From the NCBI GenBank assembly GCA_006937955.1, contig SSNP01000029.1, positions 4,520,336 to 4,584,335 of the forward strand: a stretch of 64,000 nucleotides of DNA, read 5' to 3'. The first letter of the stretch is position 1, and every line of letters begins with the position of its first letter. Positions 1 through 11,449 of the stretch are shown here, one piece after another. A model generated the notes under the pieces. The model saw only the letters and a list, made by a program, of their open reading frames with translations. It was not told the origin of the DNA and ran no database searches. Both the position numbers and the translations under genes were made by a program. This DNA is from Pachypanchax playfairii. Its lineage: Eukaryota > Chordata > Actinopteri > Cyprinodontiformes > Aplocheilidae.

Positions 1-1115
1 TCAACTAAGACTAGGAGATTATAGGAAACAAGTAAACAATATAGTCTAGGAAAAGTGTGTGCACACAGTTCTATTTCATAGAGTTCCAGATGGTTAATGT
101 GTGAGCAGTTAAGCTCAACTGGTAACTCGACTATAATCTGTTGCTTAATTCTCTTCAAACACAGGTTTACCATGTGTGTTGCCATAATATATGAAGATGA
201 TGAAGAACATTTTCTAAAAAGTTAGCTTTGCTGGAAAGGAGTTTGTTTATGTTGTTGGTTTAAATTGCAAAGCTCTAATAAGCATCTGATAGGCAAAAAC
301 AAAAATTGTGTACTTTTTTGGGGTTTCCTTTGGCACTACAGAAAGGAGTGATATCCATATGGTTATAGACAGATCAGCAAACATTACATTTATAATGTTG
401 AAGTAAGCTATAGTGTCCCTGCCCTGCCTGTCACCTGAAAGTTTAAGATTGCCATATTAGTTATCTGAAGGTTAAAATCCCACAGCAACATTAAAAGAAT
501 CTCTGTCAGTTTAAAGATCTGCATCTGCACTCAACTACTCTAAACAGGTTATTAGATTTGGTTACTCCCGCATACAATTAGATTTCCATGCATTTTAACT
601 TATATATTAACTTTATTCTGACAAAATGTAAATAGTCAAGCACGATAACATTCATCTTATTTTAATCCAGGATGTTACCTGGTTTTCTTCAAGGTGCAGT
701 TTTAAAGACAACCTATTGTTTATTGTTAACTTTTCCTCAATAAGAAGGTTTACCTACAGTACTACTCTTATTAGTCTGTCTTTGTCTGTGTGTCTGTCTC
801 TCTATTTGTCCCTGTCTGCACATATCTGTCTGTAAGATGAAGGAGCCCACCTTGTCTGGTCTTGATCTCCATGGCGACCTAATCCCCAACAATCTCAGAA
901 CAGTGGTGTTCCATTTGAGACCCACTGAGTTACAGCAGACTGTCATCACTGATCATGACAAAGTCTTGTTTCAGTTTTATTGGAATAGACTTTGATTCAA
1001 ATCTAATGATAAATACGTGTTTGGGAAGCAGTGAGTGATGGTTTCTTACTTCACCAGATCCCGACATGAAGACGACTCGCTTTCATTTAAGAATAAAAAA
1101 CTATGTTGATCCATC

Positions 1116-1147
<32 letters not shown>

Positions 1148-2653
1148 TGTGTGTGTGTGTAGATCTGGCTGGTAGTAATGAATTGTGTGGTGCTGTTGGC
1201 ATGAGCAAGGCCATGCTATTAACCTCTCTTGCAGCTAGACTGATCTCACCCTGTCTGTCCGTCTCATCGGCCTAATGACATACTCTCACATTCTGTTCTC
1301 AACACTCACACATTCACACACTCAAACCTGTCCTTTCTAATCAAATTTCCACTGAAGTGAAAAGTATTCAACACTGTCCAATCATCCCTATTGAGAAAGT
1401 CAAAAAGCTTCTGCCAGAATTGAGAGAAAGTCTTTTCTTACCACCCACTCAAAGGAAAGGTACTTTTCAAAACTGTTTCATATGTATTAAACTCCACTAG
1501 TCTTCTATAACCAGATCAGATTTCACCATATTCCACACCAGCCTTGAGTTTCATCATGTCTTTTATGTCAGGGTTTTTTTTTCTTATTACCATCACAGTA
1601 AAGCCTTTAGCTCTGGCTGCATGCTCTTATCTGACAAGGCAGTCATGTAGTAGTTACGTCATGTCAGAGCCCTTCATAACACAGCGATTTTAGATATAAA
1701 TCACTCTGAGTTTGAGACTTTTACTTAGCTAGAGAAGATTTAAAGGGACGTCTTAAAGTTAAGGACTTGGGGCAGAAGCTGGATGACAAGCGTAACAAAC
1801 ACCCCAAATCACAGCCTGTGTGGACCTTTAATGAGTTTGTGGCGATGTTGTCCACTAAATAACAGGGCAACGTGACATAATGGGAAAGAAATGTGATGTT
1901 AAAAATGCTGTCATTGGTCATAAATATTTTACAATCTGTTAGGCTTTGTGTGCTTGTGTCTGCATAAGAAAAAACTCAGCCCGTGTGGGAAAATCTCCCA
2001 GCAGAAAGGAGCACCTGGTGCTGTCTGTAGTCATAACAAATGACAAGAAGGGATTAAGACTACATTTGTATTTGTGCCAGCTTGTTACATGCACTCCCAG
2101 CTCGCATTCTGTATTATAACCACCGTGTAATGCAGCATCACCGCTTGGCTTGGCTCTGATTTCATGAGTTAATTTTTTTAACTGTACTGCCTTGGAATGC
2201 TAGAACTCATCCATGAGTCCCTAGGTGAGGTTACAGCCTGGGACGCGCCTGCAGTGATATCCAGCACTGCTCATCCCATCTGATAGCTGACCGAGTCACA
2301 GATAATGTGGAGAAGTGGATGCATTTGGCAAACCAGAGGACATAAAGCAGGAGGAATTTACAGTGAGAATTCATTAGGTCAGAGACTGCAGGGAGACTTG
2401 TGTTGGTGTGCTCTTAGCTATATTAGAAACCTGTAGCTGGGGAACAGTCTGATAAATTGGAAAACATTTCATGCATTGTGTTTTGTAGCTGGAGGACGAA
2501 TGTTTTTGTTTTCATGTTCAAGCCAAGAGCAGTTCTCCATCAGGTTAGAAACTCTAACAAGTATTTGATGACACGTATTGAACTATCTGTATCTGTATTC
2601 GCTCTAAGTGTATTGATTTTATTTCAAACTTGCTACATGTATGATTACAACAG
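1..2653 (+). other. ARID1B: ARID1B intron, 3' part (upstream exon outside window)
   Basis: This is non-coding sequence leading to the splice acceptor of the first recognised exon. It contains one (GT)n array near 1116-1160. I see no exon-like frame: open frames here are short and show no ARID1-type Q/P/G/S-rich composition. The acceptor reads ttacaacag with the exon starting at 2654. Its pyrimidine tract is weak, and an in-frame TGA at 2642-2644 shows that the coding frame must start after that point. Confidence 0.7.
1116..1160. repeat. (GT)n microsatellite
   Basis: Alternating TG/GT of about 22 units with one GGG interruption near 1142. It creates a spurious Val/Cys-rich open frame. Confidence 0.95.
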
Positions 2654-2806
2654 GTGGCGCCGTATGGACAACAAGCAATGGGAGGCTTCAGCCAGCAGCA
2701 GCAGGGGGGGCAACAGGGAACCCCTCCGTACTTCAGCCCCCCTCAGCAGACCCCTACAGGTCCATCCCAGGGTTCCTACCTGCAGCCTCGACCTCCACCA
2801 CAGCAG
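2654..2806 (+). CDS. ARID1B: ARID1B internal exon, Q/P/G-rich (51 codons)
   Basis: The product is the AT-rich interaction domain protein BAF250b, a signature subunit of the canonical BAF (SWI/SNF) nucleosome remodeller in the nucleus. This exon encodes part of the disordered N-terminal half. Translation starts VAPYGQQAMGGFSQQQQ and ends with SQGSYLQPRPPPQQ, the low-complexity Gln/Pro/Gly/Ser/Tyr composition typical of ARID1 N-termini. The acceptor is acaacag|GTG and the donor is CAG|GTACAA. The length is 153 nt, phase 0 at both ends, so it can be included or skipped without a frameshift. A short CAG run encodes the Gln tract, followed by a run of G. No domain boundary or catalytic residue is expected here. 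Assignment rests on composition plus collinearity with the two downstream exons, which carry the recognisable signature; alone it would be only 'ARID1-like'. Confidence 0.82.
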
Positions 2807-4849
2807 GTACAAAAAATACACAGTATGCATATTTAAACTTACCACAGGGTTCACGCTGCATTTACTTACTGTAAATCAAAAATGGAAATTTAGAGATATT
2901 AACAGGAAAGATTACACTAAGCATCTACTGGAAGCCCTCTTAATTTAGTTTTTGTAATTCAGAAAGTAGAAAAAAATGTGAGATAACTTTGGGCCACCTA
3001 TGAAACCAAGTTGTGACTGACTGAAGAGAAACAGTGTGACTTCTAAGTGTGATACAATTTGGATAAAATGAGGTTAAACTGCAGTCAAATTGATATAGTT
3101 AATGACTATGTTGCTAGAAGATAATTTGCATTTGTGCATTTAATTTGCTGTTTTGACGTGCACAAACCTGTCAGTTTGATTCCTACTGAAAATGTGCATA
3201 TTTTCATGTGCAGTGAGATACTGCTTTTATATTCAACCCTAAACATGATTTTAGAATGACTTTTTGCCTCATTAGGATTTAGTTTTTGTCCCCACACGAC
3301 CCTGACGAGCCTGGTGTTGATACCAGAAAAGGTCAAAACAAAGTATCAAAAATGAATCAACACACATAGAAACAAAGCATTTGTTTATTCTCACAGACAG
3401 GCCTGTTAAAGTGCGTTCACACGTGTTATTGAAAAATTTTGATCCAGCAAAATCCATTCCAGTTCTTGGGAAAACAAAAAGTCTGGAGTCCAGATATGCA
3501 TCGAGACTCTTCCTGCCAAGATTCCGCCTGTTGTTCTGTGAGACATTTCCATTGTGGGGTTGAGATAGAGGCAGTTGTTTTTTGGGAGTTGAGTGAAGGC
3601 TGCCCATGTGTTTTCCATCCACTCTCTACAACCAGAGGGATTTATCAGTCGGTATGGAGTGACTCTGGCTCAAAGCCCTGTGCTGGATCATGACTGAGCA
3701 GAACAACAGGGAAAAGAAAAGAACAAGAACTGCAACATAACTGGACAAGAAAAGATAGATCAGATAAAATAGAACAAAGCAGAGAACGAGATGAACTGAA
3801 ACAGGACCGGTCAGATAAACCTTCATTGGATCTGCGTGCCTCAGTGGTTTCATGGCTAATAAAAGCTGGTTTCAGTTGATCAGTATTGGCTTTATCAGTT
3901 CATATCTAGTCCAAATGAAGTGTCTTGTAAACACGTGATCTGCAGTTCAACTGTGCTTTTAAGAAAGGTGCAAGTTTTGTGTGGAACTTTGGTGAAAGTT
4001 GTTTTGCGAAGTCAGTGGGACTGAGTAACAGTCGGAGTATCTGGTGGCTGCAGCTGAAATTTGAATGCCAAATAAAGGGATTAGATGAGTTCTGGTTCCA
4101 GGAAAACTGTTGTCTAAATGTTGTGCACAATCAGTTGATGGGAAATAACAGTGTTATGCCTCTGACATTTCTTATTGCTGCTTTTTTTATGATAAAAACA
4201 TGGTAGACAACAGTAATGAATAAAAAAGTTACAAGCTGCTCTCATTACACTGTACTCTCATTATTAAAAGCACATCTATTCCTGATGGTTTAACATGGAT
4301 CCAAATGTTTCCAAATATTTTTTTGTGTCCCATGATTCCCAATATTCAGTCACTTATTATGTGCATCACAAATACCTTTAAACTCATGTACAATTTCTAC
4401 AAGTTGATGGCATTTGGCACTGCTGGAGTTTTGTCACTGAGGCAGTTATACTGTGATTTACTGAGATGTAGTTAAACGCTTTTTCAGACTGGAATATTCA
4501 GCACACTAAGACAAATAGCTGAGCTAAAACCCACTGTGAACACAAAAGCAGGTTGTCAAAAAAGAAAATCGTTAGTTTTAGCATAGTAATTTACATACTG
4601 TGCCAGCCAATGTTGCTTTGTCTTTCTTTGAAAAAGCACTTAGTCTTGTTTCCTCACCAAACACGCTCACACATACAGACTGCAGCCTACTGAGCAAACA
4701 TTATTCATTCTAACAAGGAGGGGCTGAAACACATGGCCACATTGACATTTTGTGACAGTAATGGTGTGTTTTCATCATTGCTGATGATGTGGCGGCAATT
4801 GACCCATGCTGACATTTATATACCAGGTAGTTCTTAACCAGGCGTTCTG

Positions 4850-4909
4850 ATTGGTCAAAGCCTTGTTTCACCTGTGCTGATAGGTTCCAGATTGGTTACC
4901 ATGCCAACC
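4850..4909. promoter_or_regulatory. candidate NF-Y / RFX-type motif cluster
   Basis: Two inverted CCAAT boxes (ATTGG at 4850-4854 and 4891-4895). The second abuts an X-box-like imperfect palindrome GGTTACCATGCCAACC at 4894-4909. NF-Y binds CCAAT and RFX factors bind GTTRCC-type half-sites. The motifs are visible; occupancy and function are inference. Confidence 0.3.
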
Positions 4910-7407
4910 TCTGTGGTGGCCAAGGAGCTGGTCTCATATTATTTCTCATTATAATGCATGCACAGTAATTTAAAGGAAAATGTTTCAATCAGTGCACACA
5001 CTTGTTAAAACTGCATAAAAGCCTCAGCAGACCCTGCATCAATGTTGCAACCTGCTGTCTTTACCTATAATCAAGAAACGCTTCTTATAGTCCGTGTATT
5101 TTATCCCCCAGAATCACAGCAGGCAATATGTGAACTCCCCCTGTTTTCTGTCTGGTCACATAACACCACAGAGCCAATGAATTCTACCTTTTTCATCATC
5201 TAATAAGCTTCTAGTTCTACAAATTTAGCATTTTTATAACAGTTAAAAGTCTAGGTCACTGATCAAAAGTCCAATTCATATGAAACAGTCTTGACATCTA
5301 GATTTTGTGAAAATGGAATAACAAGGTTGCTAATAGGCGAAAGTCTTTGAAACAGAGACAGATGTAGTATGTTTGTTTTCTCCTCTCGGCAGAACCAGTT
5401 TCAGTTTGTGTGTAAAATACAGATTTGAGCTTTTATTTTAATTCCGATGTAATTACTAAAAATGCACATTATTGATCATTAAAATCCGTGACATTTTACA
5501 CATGATAAAAAAAAGCATGCGTGTGCGGTGGCATTAAGCCCAAGTTAATTGTCCATTGATTGATAAATGTGTATTGATTTGAGGAATTTAGAAAAGGAAA
5601 TAAAGACCAGAAAATATCAGGAGGAATTTAAACAACAAAGATGCTCAGTCCCTGTTTTTGATTTTAGATCCGGGAGGTAAACATGCTTGGAAATTGAACC
5701 TGCAGACAAGAGTTGAGAATGATTAGAAAAAGATTTTGTTGTGCTTTGTTTTGTTCTGTATTACTTTCATTTTTCTGCTCTGAGTGAGTGTGTTCCTCTC
5801 ATTCACTTTTTCTTTGTGCGTGTCTTCTTGTGTCTGTGTGTACACTAATCAGACGAGTGTGGTGCCGCAATTCTGAGCTGTGAAAAGGTCAAACAGTGAC
5901 CTTTGTCTGTAATTCTGAGCCGAAATGAAACATGATGGGAGCCGCACAGAACGGATTACACGCACACACCCATGCACAATTGCAAAAGCGCACGCCAGAT
6001 TACGATGTCGTTGTGGTTTTGACCCCTGTTTTTTGACCCTGCATTACTCTGAGAAATACAAGCTGAAAAGTTCTTTATTTTGTTCTTCCGGCACTCTCAG
6101 CAGTTCCTTTTCCCCCTACTCCACTCCCATTAACCCGAGCCAGAGGACATCCTCCAGTTGATGGAACCATTCCAGCTGCCTTTGACACCGAATTTGCTCT
6201 GCAACAACCAATATTAGCTGTTTTTTGGAAAGAAACAGAGTGGAAACGCATCTTTTCTTTGAGTCTGTTGCACCGCTTTGACCTCATTTGATTGAGAAGA
6301 GCACAGCAGGCTGAAAAGACATTTTTAAGTCATCAGCACTCAGAAAAAATATATAACTTCACATAAGTGAAGAAGCTTTTAAAAAGTAGATGCTTTGCTG
6401 GTGGTTTGAAATCCCTTTTATCTTTGAGAGGATCAGATCTTTTTGAAACGATATTTGAGAAAATGACTCGTGCTTATTTATGTCTGAACATTTTATTTTT
6501 CCACTTTTGATGCAATTAAATATATATGTAAAGACTCTGTATACATCATGCCTCTTTTAGTGTGACTAACTTTAGTTACAGCATGAGACAAATTATACCT
6601 AAAAGGATAAATTCTATTTTTTGGGTGTTTTCTTTTTTTTATCAGAGTGCATTATTTGAAAGAAAATGAATGAAGTTAATTTAAAGATAATATTTGACAT
6701 GATATTTGCTTTATGTGGATGTGTACTATACAGAATTGACTGTGAAGTGAGAAGTGAGGTGAAAAGCAGCGCTGGCCAACTGCCAGACTTAAACTCATAA
6801 TGTTGTGAGAACACGGTTCTGCCTTTGATCAGCTTTTCCTTGGAGCACACACCATTTAATTTTCACTGAGAAACAGTGTGTTAAACTGATGTTTACAGAG
6901 AAATAACATTTAACAGAATTTAGTTGCGCCTTGTTTTAGTGTTATTTAAACTCTATGTACTATAAACTGTATTTAAGTGATTAATAAAGTTGTTTGGATT
7001 TGACTGCTGGTCTTTGAGAGAAGGAAGTCAATCCTGGTAAGAATCACTCCCCACACTAACTCTCCTGTGTGAAACTGATCCCAGTTGCTCTATTGACTTT
7101 TACTATTTCCTCTTCCTGTCTGAGAGTGGGCCCGGGGGACTGGTGCTTTAGTATAGATGAACTCTGAGCTGATTGGAGGAGACATGCTCACTTTACAGGG
7201 AACTACATGGACAGAAGTTGATTCTCTAGAGTTACATGCTGTTACATACACATTTTCCACTTGGATCAGCTGACAGGAAGAAACACGGGTTCTCTTCAGC
7301 TGTTGGTCTTCTTCTTTTTGCAGAAAGACCTGTTTTTAAAATTGTTGCCATGTAATGCTTCCAGGAGTGCCAGCTTTGTCTGCTAATTCTAACTTTTTTG
7401 TACAGTG

Positions 7408-7476
7408 TTTATTTTATTTTATTTTATTTTATTTTATTTTATTTTATTTTATTTTATTTTATTTTATTTTATTTTA
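7408..7476. repeat. (ATTTT)n pentanucleotide microsatellite
   Basis: About 13-14 uninterrupted ATTTT units. It generates Phe/Tyr/Ile-rich spurious open frames. Confidence 0.97.
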
Positions 7477-7559
7477 GTGGGTTCTCACATCCTGGTACAT
7501 CCGTCAGGTTCTGTAACCTTCATTACTTCCAGTGTTATTTCCTATTTCCTGTCTGTCAC

Positions 7560-7720
7560 CTCTCAGCCCCCGATCGGCTGCAGCAGGAAGCCCTTTTCAT
7601 CACCCTCCACCACCCCCGCTTTTAATCACACCAGGTTAATTAAAAGGCCATCGTGCCTTTCTGCGGCCCACCCCGCTGGCTTTATTACCCCCTCGCCTTA
7701 TACTTGCTCTGCTACCTCAG
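7560..7720. promoter_or_regulatory. candidate intronic regulatory block
   Basis: High-complexity sequence, GC-richer than its surroundings, with CGATCGGCTGCAG near the start and GGTTAATTAAAAGGCC (homeodomain-type TTAATTAA core) near 7635-7650. It lacks repeat structure and coding signal. Conservation is untested. Confidence 0.22.
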
Positions 7721-7863
7721 CCTCGGTGCCCCTGCACCCCCCTCCCACCCCACCACCACCACTCTCCTCACACACAACACTTTCAATTACACGGAAATGG
7801 GAACTCACCTTGATGGGGAGGTTGAGGGGACAAAATAGAGGAAATGAGAGACAGGAAGGAGTT

Positions 7864-7896
7864 TGTGTGTGTGTGTGTGTGTGTGCGCGTGCGCAT
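7864..7896. repeat. (GT)n / GCGCGT microsatellite
   Basis: About 11 GT units followed by a GC-alternating patch (GCGCGTGCGCATG). The alternating purine-pyrimidine sequence is Z-DNA-prone. Confidence 0.92.
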
Positions 7897-8052
7897 GTAT
7901 GTGTGAGGAGACTGTCAATAGGATTTTAAGCAGTGAGGGTTGTGGGTGTGTGGGTGGGACACCAAAAGTTCAGTGTCATTAATTGGTCAGCATTTGAATA
8001 TTAAGCGAAGAAGTCTGTTAATTAACGGGATAATAAAAGTGCCGCTGGCTGT

Positions 8053-8216
8053 GAAGGGGGAAGGGGGAGCGGGGGATAGACAAAGGGAGGGAGGGAGGGA
8101 GGGAGAGGGTGAGGAAGAAGTCGGTATGGAAATGGAGGGCATGTGGCGAGATAGCAAGGAGGAAGCAGAGAGAAGGGAGTGAGGCTGGGTGCGAGGTGAT
8201 AAGAGGGAGAGAGACG
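8053..8216. repeat. polypurine tract with (GGGA)n core
   Basis: Strongly purine-biased + strand, with a GGGA tetranucleotide run around 8085-8107 and AG-rich flanks to about 8216. The open frames on both strands here are compositional artefacts. Confidence 0.8.
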
Positions 8217-8219
8217 TCC

Positions 8220-8400
8220 ATGGGTAAAGGTCTGGCAGTGGTAATTTGCGGAGAGCCGCGTTAATTGTCATAACCTTTTAAATGGCAGAGTTTATCGGAG
8301 TCCTCTAAATGTCCCCGCGTATCGCCACGGCAACCCTAGGCCTGCTTCCCTCTGATTGGCCGCTGCAGACGAGCACTTAAGCTTGATGAGTTTTCAAGCA
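8220..8400. promoter_or_regulatory. candidate intronic regulatory block with X-box-like and CCAAT motifs
   Basis: A locally CpG-rich, high-complexity segment. It contains a GTTAATTG homeodomain-type core, an X-box-like ATCGCCACGGCAACC at 8321-8335 and an inverted CCAAT box (GATTGGC) at about 8354-8360. The order of motifs resembles the cluster near 4850-4909. No transcript signal is visible. Confidence 0.3.
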
Positions 8401-8639
8401 AAAACTAAATAATGAAATTGAAAAAGAAAAAAAAATATCAACTGTGTACAGTGTGTCAGGGTTTTTTTTTGTGCACTAGTGCCTGAAAGTGTTTCTGCAC
8501 ATTTGAGACAATGTTTTCGATTTAGCATGTTTTTTTTTTACCTTTACATTGACTGACACTCGCTAATTGCTCGGCCTGAATCCACCACACTTTTTTTATT
8601 TCCCCTCCTTTTTCCCTTTTTTTGATTTATGTTTGTTTT

Positions 8640-8850
8640 TGTACAGCGAAGTAGCAATTCAAATGCAAATGAACAAGAACGAGAGGTGTTTTTGGAACAG
8701 TTAGGACAATCATAATGGCTCAGAGAGAGAAAAAAATGGGGGAGGGGGGGGTTGGGGGTGATAGTTAGCGACGCAGCACCCTGGGGGCCTCATTTAGCTG
8801 CCATTTGTTAGGAAATGCCGCTGCATTTGTTCATGGATACAGACTTCACA
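8640..8850. promoter_or_regulatory. candidate regulatory block with octamer and G-tracts
   Basis: Contains a POU octamer ATGCAAAT within CAAATGCAAATGAAC (around 8660-8672), a G-run cluster at 8738-8758, and a CpG-containing stretch from AGCGACGCAGC to about 8830. Function is inferred from motif content only. Confidence 0.25.
8738..8758 (+). other. potential G-quadruplex
   Basis: Runs of G5, G8 and G5 separated by A and TT. The G8 run can contribute two tracts, satisfying a four-tract G4 pattern on the sense strand of the intron. Confidence 0.45.
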
Positions 8851-10167
8851 GACTGAAAGAGAAAAAATGTCCCCAAAAAAATGTCACAGTCAAAGTCGAG
8901 CATGCCAACACATTGCTATCTTTCCTCCAAACAAAAGTCATGTGGGTGTTCACCAGTTTGGGTGGATGTCCTCTTTAACGATGTGCCAATGTAGTCAAAT
9001 TGAATGGGCGGACAGTTTGGTGATGGTAGAGACTTTGAAAGTGTAAAATAAAGATAGCTGAAAGGCTTTCGTTTATATTTGATTAGGGTTGAAGAGTGGA
9101 AATAAAAGGCCTCATAATGGCTTTAACACTATTAACTCCATGTGACATCACCTCTAAACGAAGGCCTCTATACATGTTTTCTTTCTATTGTAAATGTTTA
9201 CTTGTGGCTATGTGTGCACACACATGGTATATGTGTGAGTGCCTGTACGCGTTCTGTGTCGGAGCTCTGGTCCTTTCTTGTAGTCTCTTTGTGCTAAAGG
9301 TCAGAGGGATTGCTGAGATAGAATCCAATCTGAAGGACACTACACTAGAACAGGCCCTGCTACAAATGGACCTATTAAGATAGCCTGGAAGCACACTGAC
9401 TCCCTCTCACGCACCCACATCGCTCAATGTTGTATACACACACACACACACATGCAGGCCTCCTCTCACGTGCTGTTATTTCCATTCTAATGGTCACCTT
9501 TCCCACTTCCATTCAGGGGTGGTGACAAATGTAGGATTTTTCCATAAAAACATTCAGAATAAGATGTTATTACAATAATCAGGTTGTATTTAATACACTC
9601 ATTTTAACAAACAAATACATTTCAGAATGCAGCAAAATATTCAAATCAGCTCCCTCTTAGATCCTGATTGTTTCAATAATGTTTCAGCCAGCCTGATTTG
9701 TGTGAGCGCACGTGCTCCTCTGCACGTCTGAACCAACATGCATGCAAAGGCAGGTTGTTGCATATGGATGTCCTGCTCCCTACCCCCTCCGTGATATCTG
9801 GAAGCTGGTTGTATTCCTCTCATGTGTTTTTTCTCAAGACTAGTTGTTTTTTTTGACAGATTTCTTTTATTAGTTAAATTAGAGTTTAAAAAAATCCCTT
9901 TAACTGTAATCACTGACAGAAAGTGGGGCATTTTGACTAAAATAGAACAGTGGGAACAAAGTGCATCACTTTTGCAGCATATCTTGTCCCAAAGACTTAC
10001 CCTTGTACATTTAATTAGATGTGTGTACTTAAAAGTGTGCATATTTTCTGTATAAACAGAAGTGGCTTCCTGTCCTTCATGTAATAGAACACACATTCAA
10101 AGTGTTTGAGGGATATCTAAGGTGAAAGAGTGTGTGTAGCAGGAATATGAGGTTCTCTTCTAAAGAC

Positions 10168-10295
10168 ATGCAATTAAGCCTAATTTTTAATGAATATTAA
10201 TGGCATTAGCATGAGATTTTGTGGAGATGTGCATCTGCCAAGGTGCAGGGAGGGGGGGGGGGCAGGGGTGAGTAATTCATTTGGTAATCATGAGA
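10168..10295. promoter_or_regulatory. candidate homeodomain-site cluster
   Basis: At least six TAAT/ATTA cores occur within about 125 bp (CAATTAAGCC, CTAATTTTTAATGAATATTAA, GGCATTAGC, GAGTAATTCA, GGTAATCATG). They are interrupted by a G11 run at 10252-10262. High TAAT density may partly reflect AT richness. Confidence 0.25.
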
Positions 10296-11360
10296 TGAGC
10301 TGTGGAGATGGGGAAAGATGAGGAGAGGGGGATATGGATGTGTTGCTGATGAAGAGAATCAGACACGTGAAAGGGATGGAGGAGTGAAGGTGGGGAGGAT
10401 GGGAGAAGAGGAAAAAAATAAATGAAGACAAATAGTAGTGAGAGGTGAGGGAGATGAAGAGAGGGGATGCTGAGGGAAAGCTACGTAGCTCCAAAAAAGG
10501 ATAAAAGTGGATAAAAGCATGTTAGGAAAATATATAAGGCCCATCTGTTGCTCACTGTTACACAAAGAAAAATCTAGTCTTATGCCAGTCAAAATCGGCT
10601 TAACTCAACATCTGGGAATTTTGTTCTGGTTGCTTTCTGTTTGTCATGCGGTGGCATCAAACGCTTGCTTGCTGTCATGCCAGTTACACTGCATTTTTGT
10701 TCCAAGCCATACAAACCAAACAGAAACACAAGGCAGCGCTTCACCTAGCTTCCTGTTTGAATCTTGACTCACAAATCTGAAACAGCAACTGGCCAAAACC
10801 CCCAATTTCCTAAATAAGGTGTAAACCACAAAATAAAAGTGTAAAATTAATTTGGTTTTGATTACTCTAGTTTACTCTTCTAATTGCTCACATTTTTATC
10901 TCTTTATAATCAAGAGATGTCACTTCTGCTGTAAACAATACAACACACACAATGTAACACAACAATTAAGTTAAAAGCTGGATGATGCTCAAGTTTCAAA
11001 TTACAAAAAAAAGAATAGTCTTTGTGCAGCAGCGACACATTTCTGCTTTCCGAACATCGTGCGCATGTTCATTGACTGACTTTCGCTCCTGAGTGGCTGG
11101 ATTAAGGTGGTGGTGCAATATTGATTTACTTCTGCATAAAACCTCTCCGGCTCTATATATTACACCACATTCAGCAGCCACCTATTCAATCAAATCTAAT
11201 ATTACACTGCCTTTCCACGCAGCTGTCTAATAGCATTTAACTCACAGTTTGATTCTTGCATTCCCTCATGTACTTCAAACGCTTTCCTTCAATATCCTTC
11301 ATTCGCTTCCTCTATGCCAAGATGAAGTCTTTTCAAAAGCATTGAGGATGAATGAGTGTC

Positions 11361-11362
<2 letters not shown>

Positions 11363-11438
<76 letters not shown>

Positions 11439-11449
11439 TGGGTGTGTGT
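11363..11449. repeat. (TG)n microsatellite, longest in the window
   Basis: About 43 dinucleotide units with GGG interruptions near the 3' end. It gives spurious Cys-Val and His-Thr frames on the two strands. Confidence 0.97.

Noticed and set aside
7405..7929. 174-residue + strand open frame
   Set aside because: It begins in the (ATTTT)n array, ends in a (GT)n array and has no recognisable protein composition.
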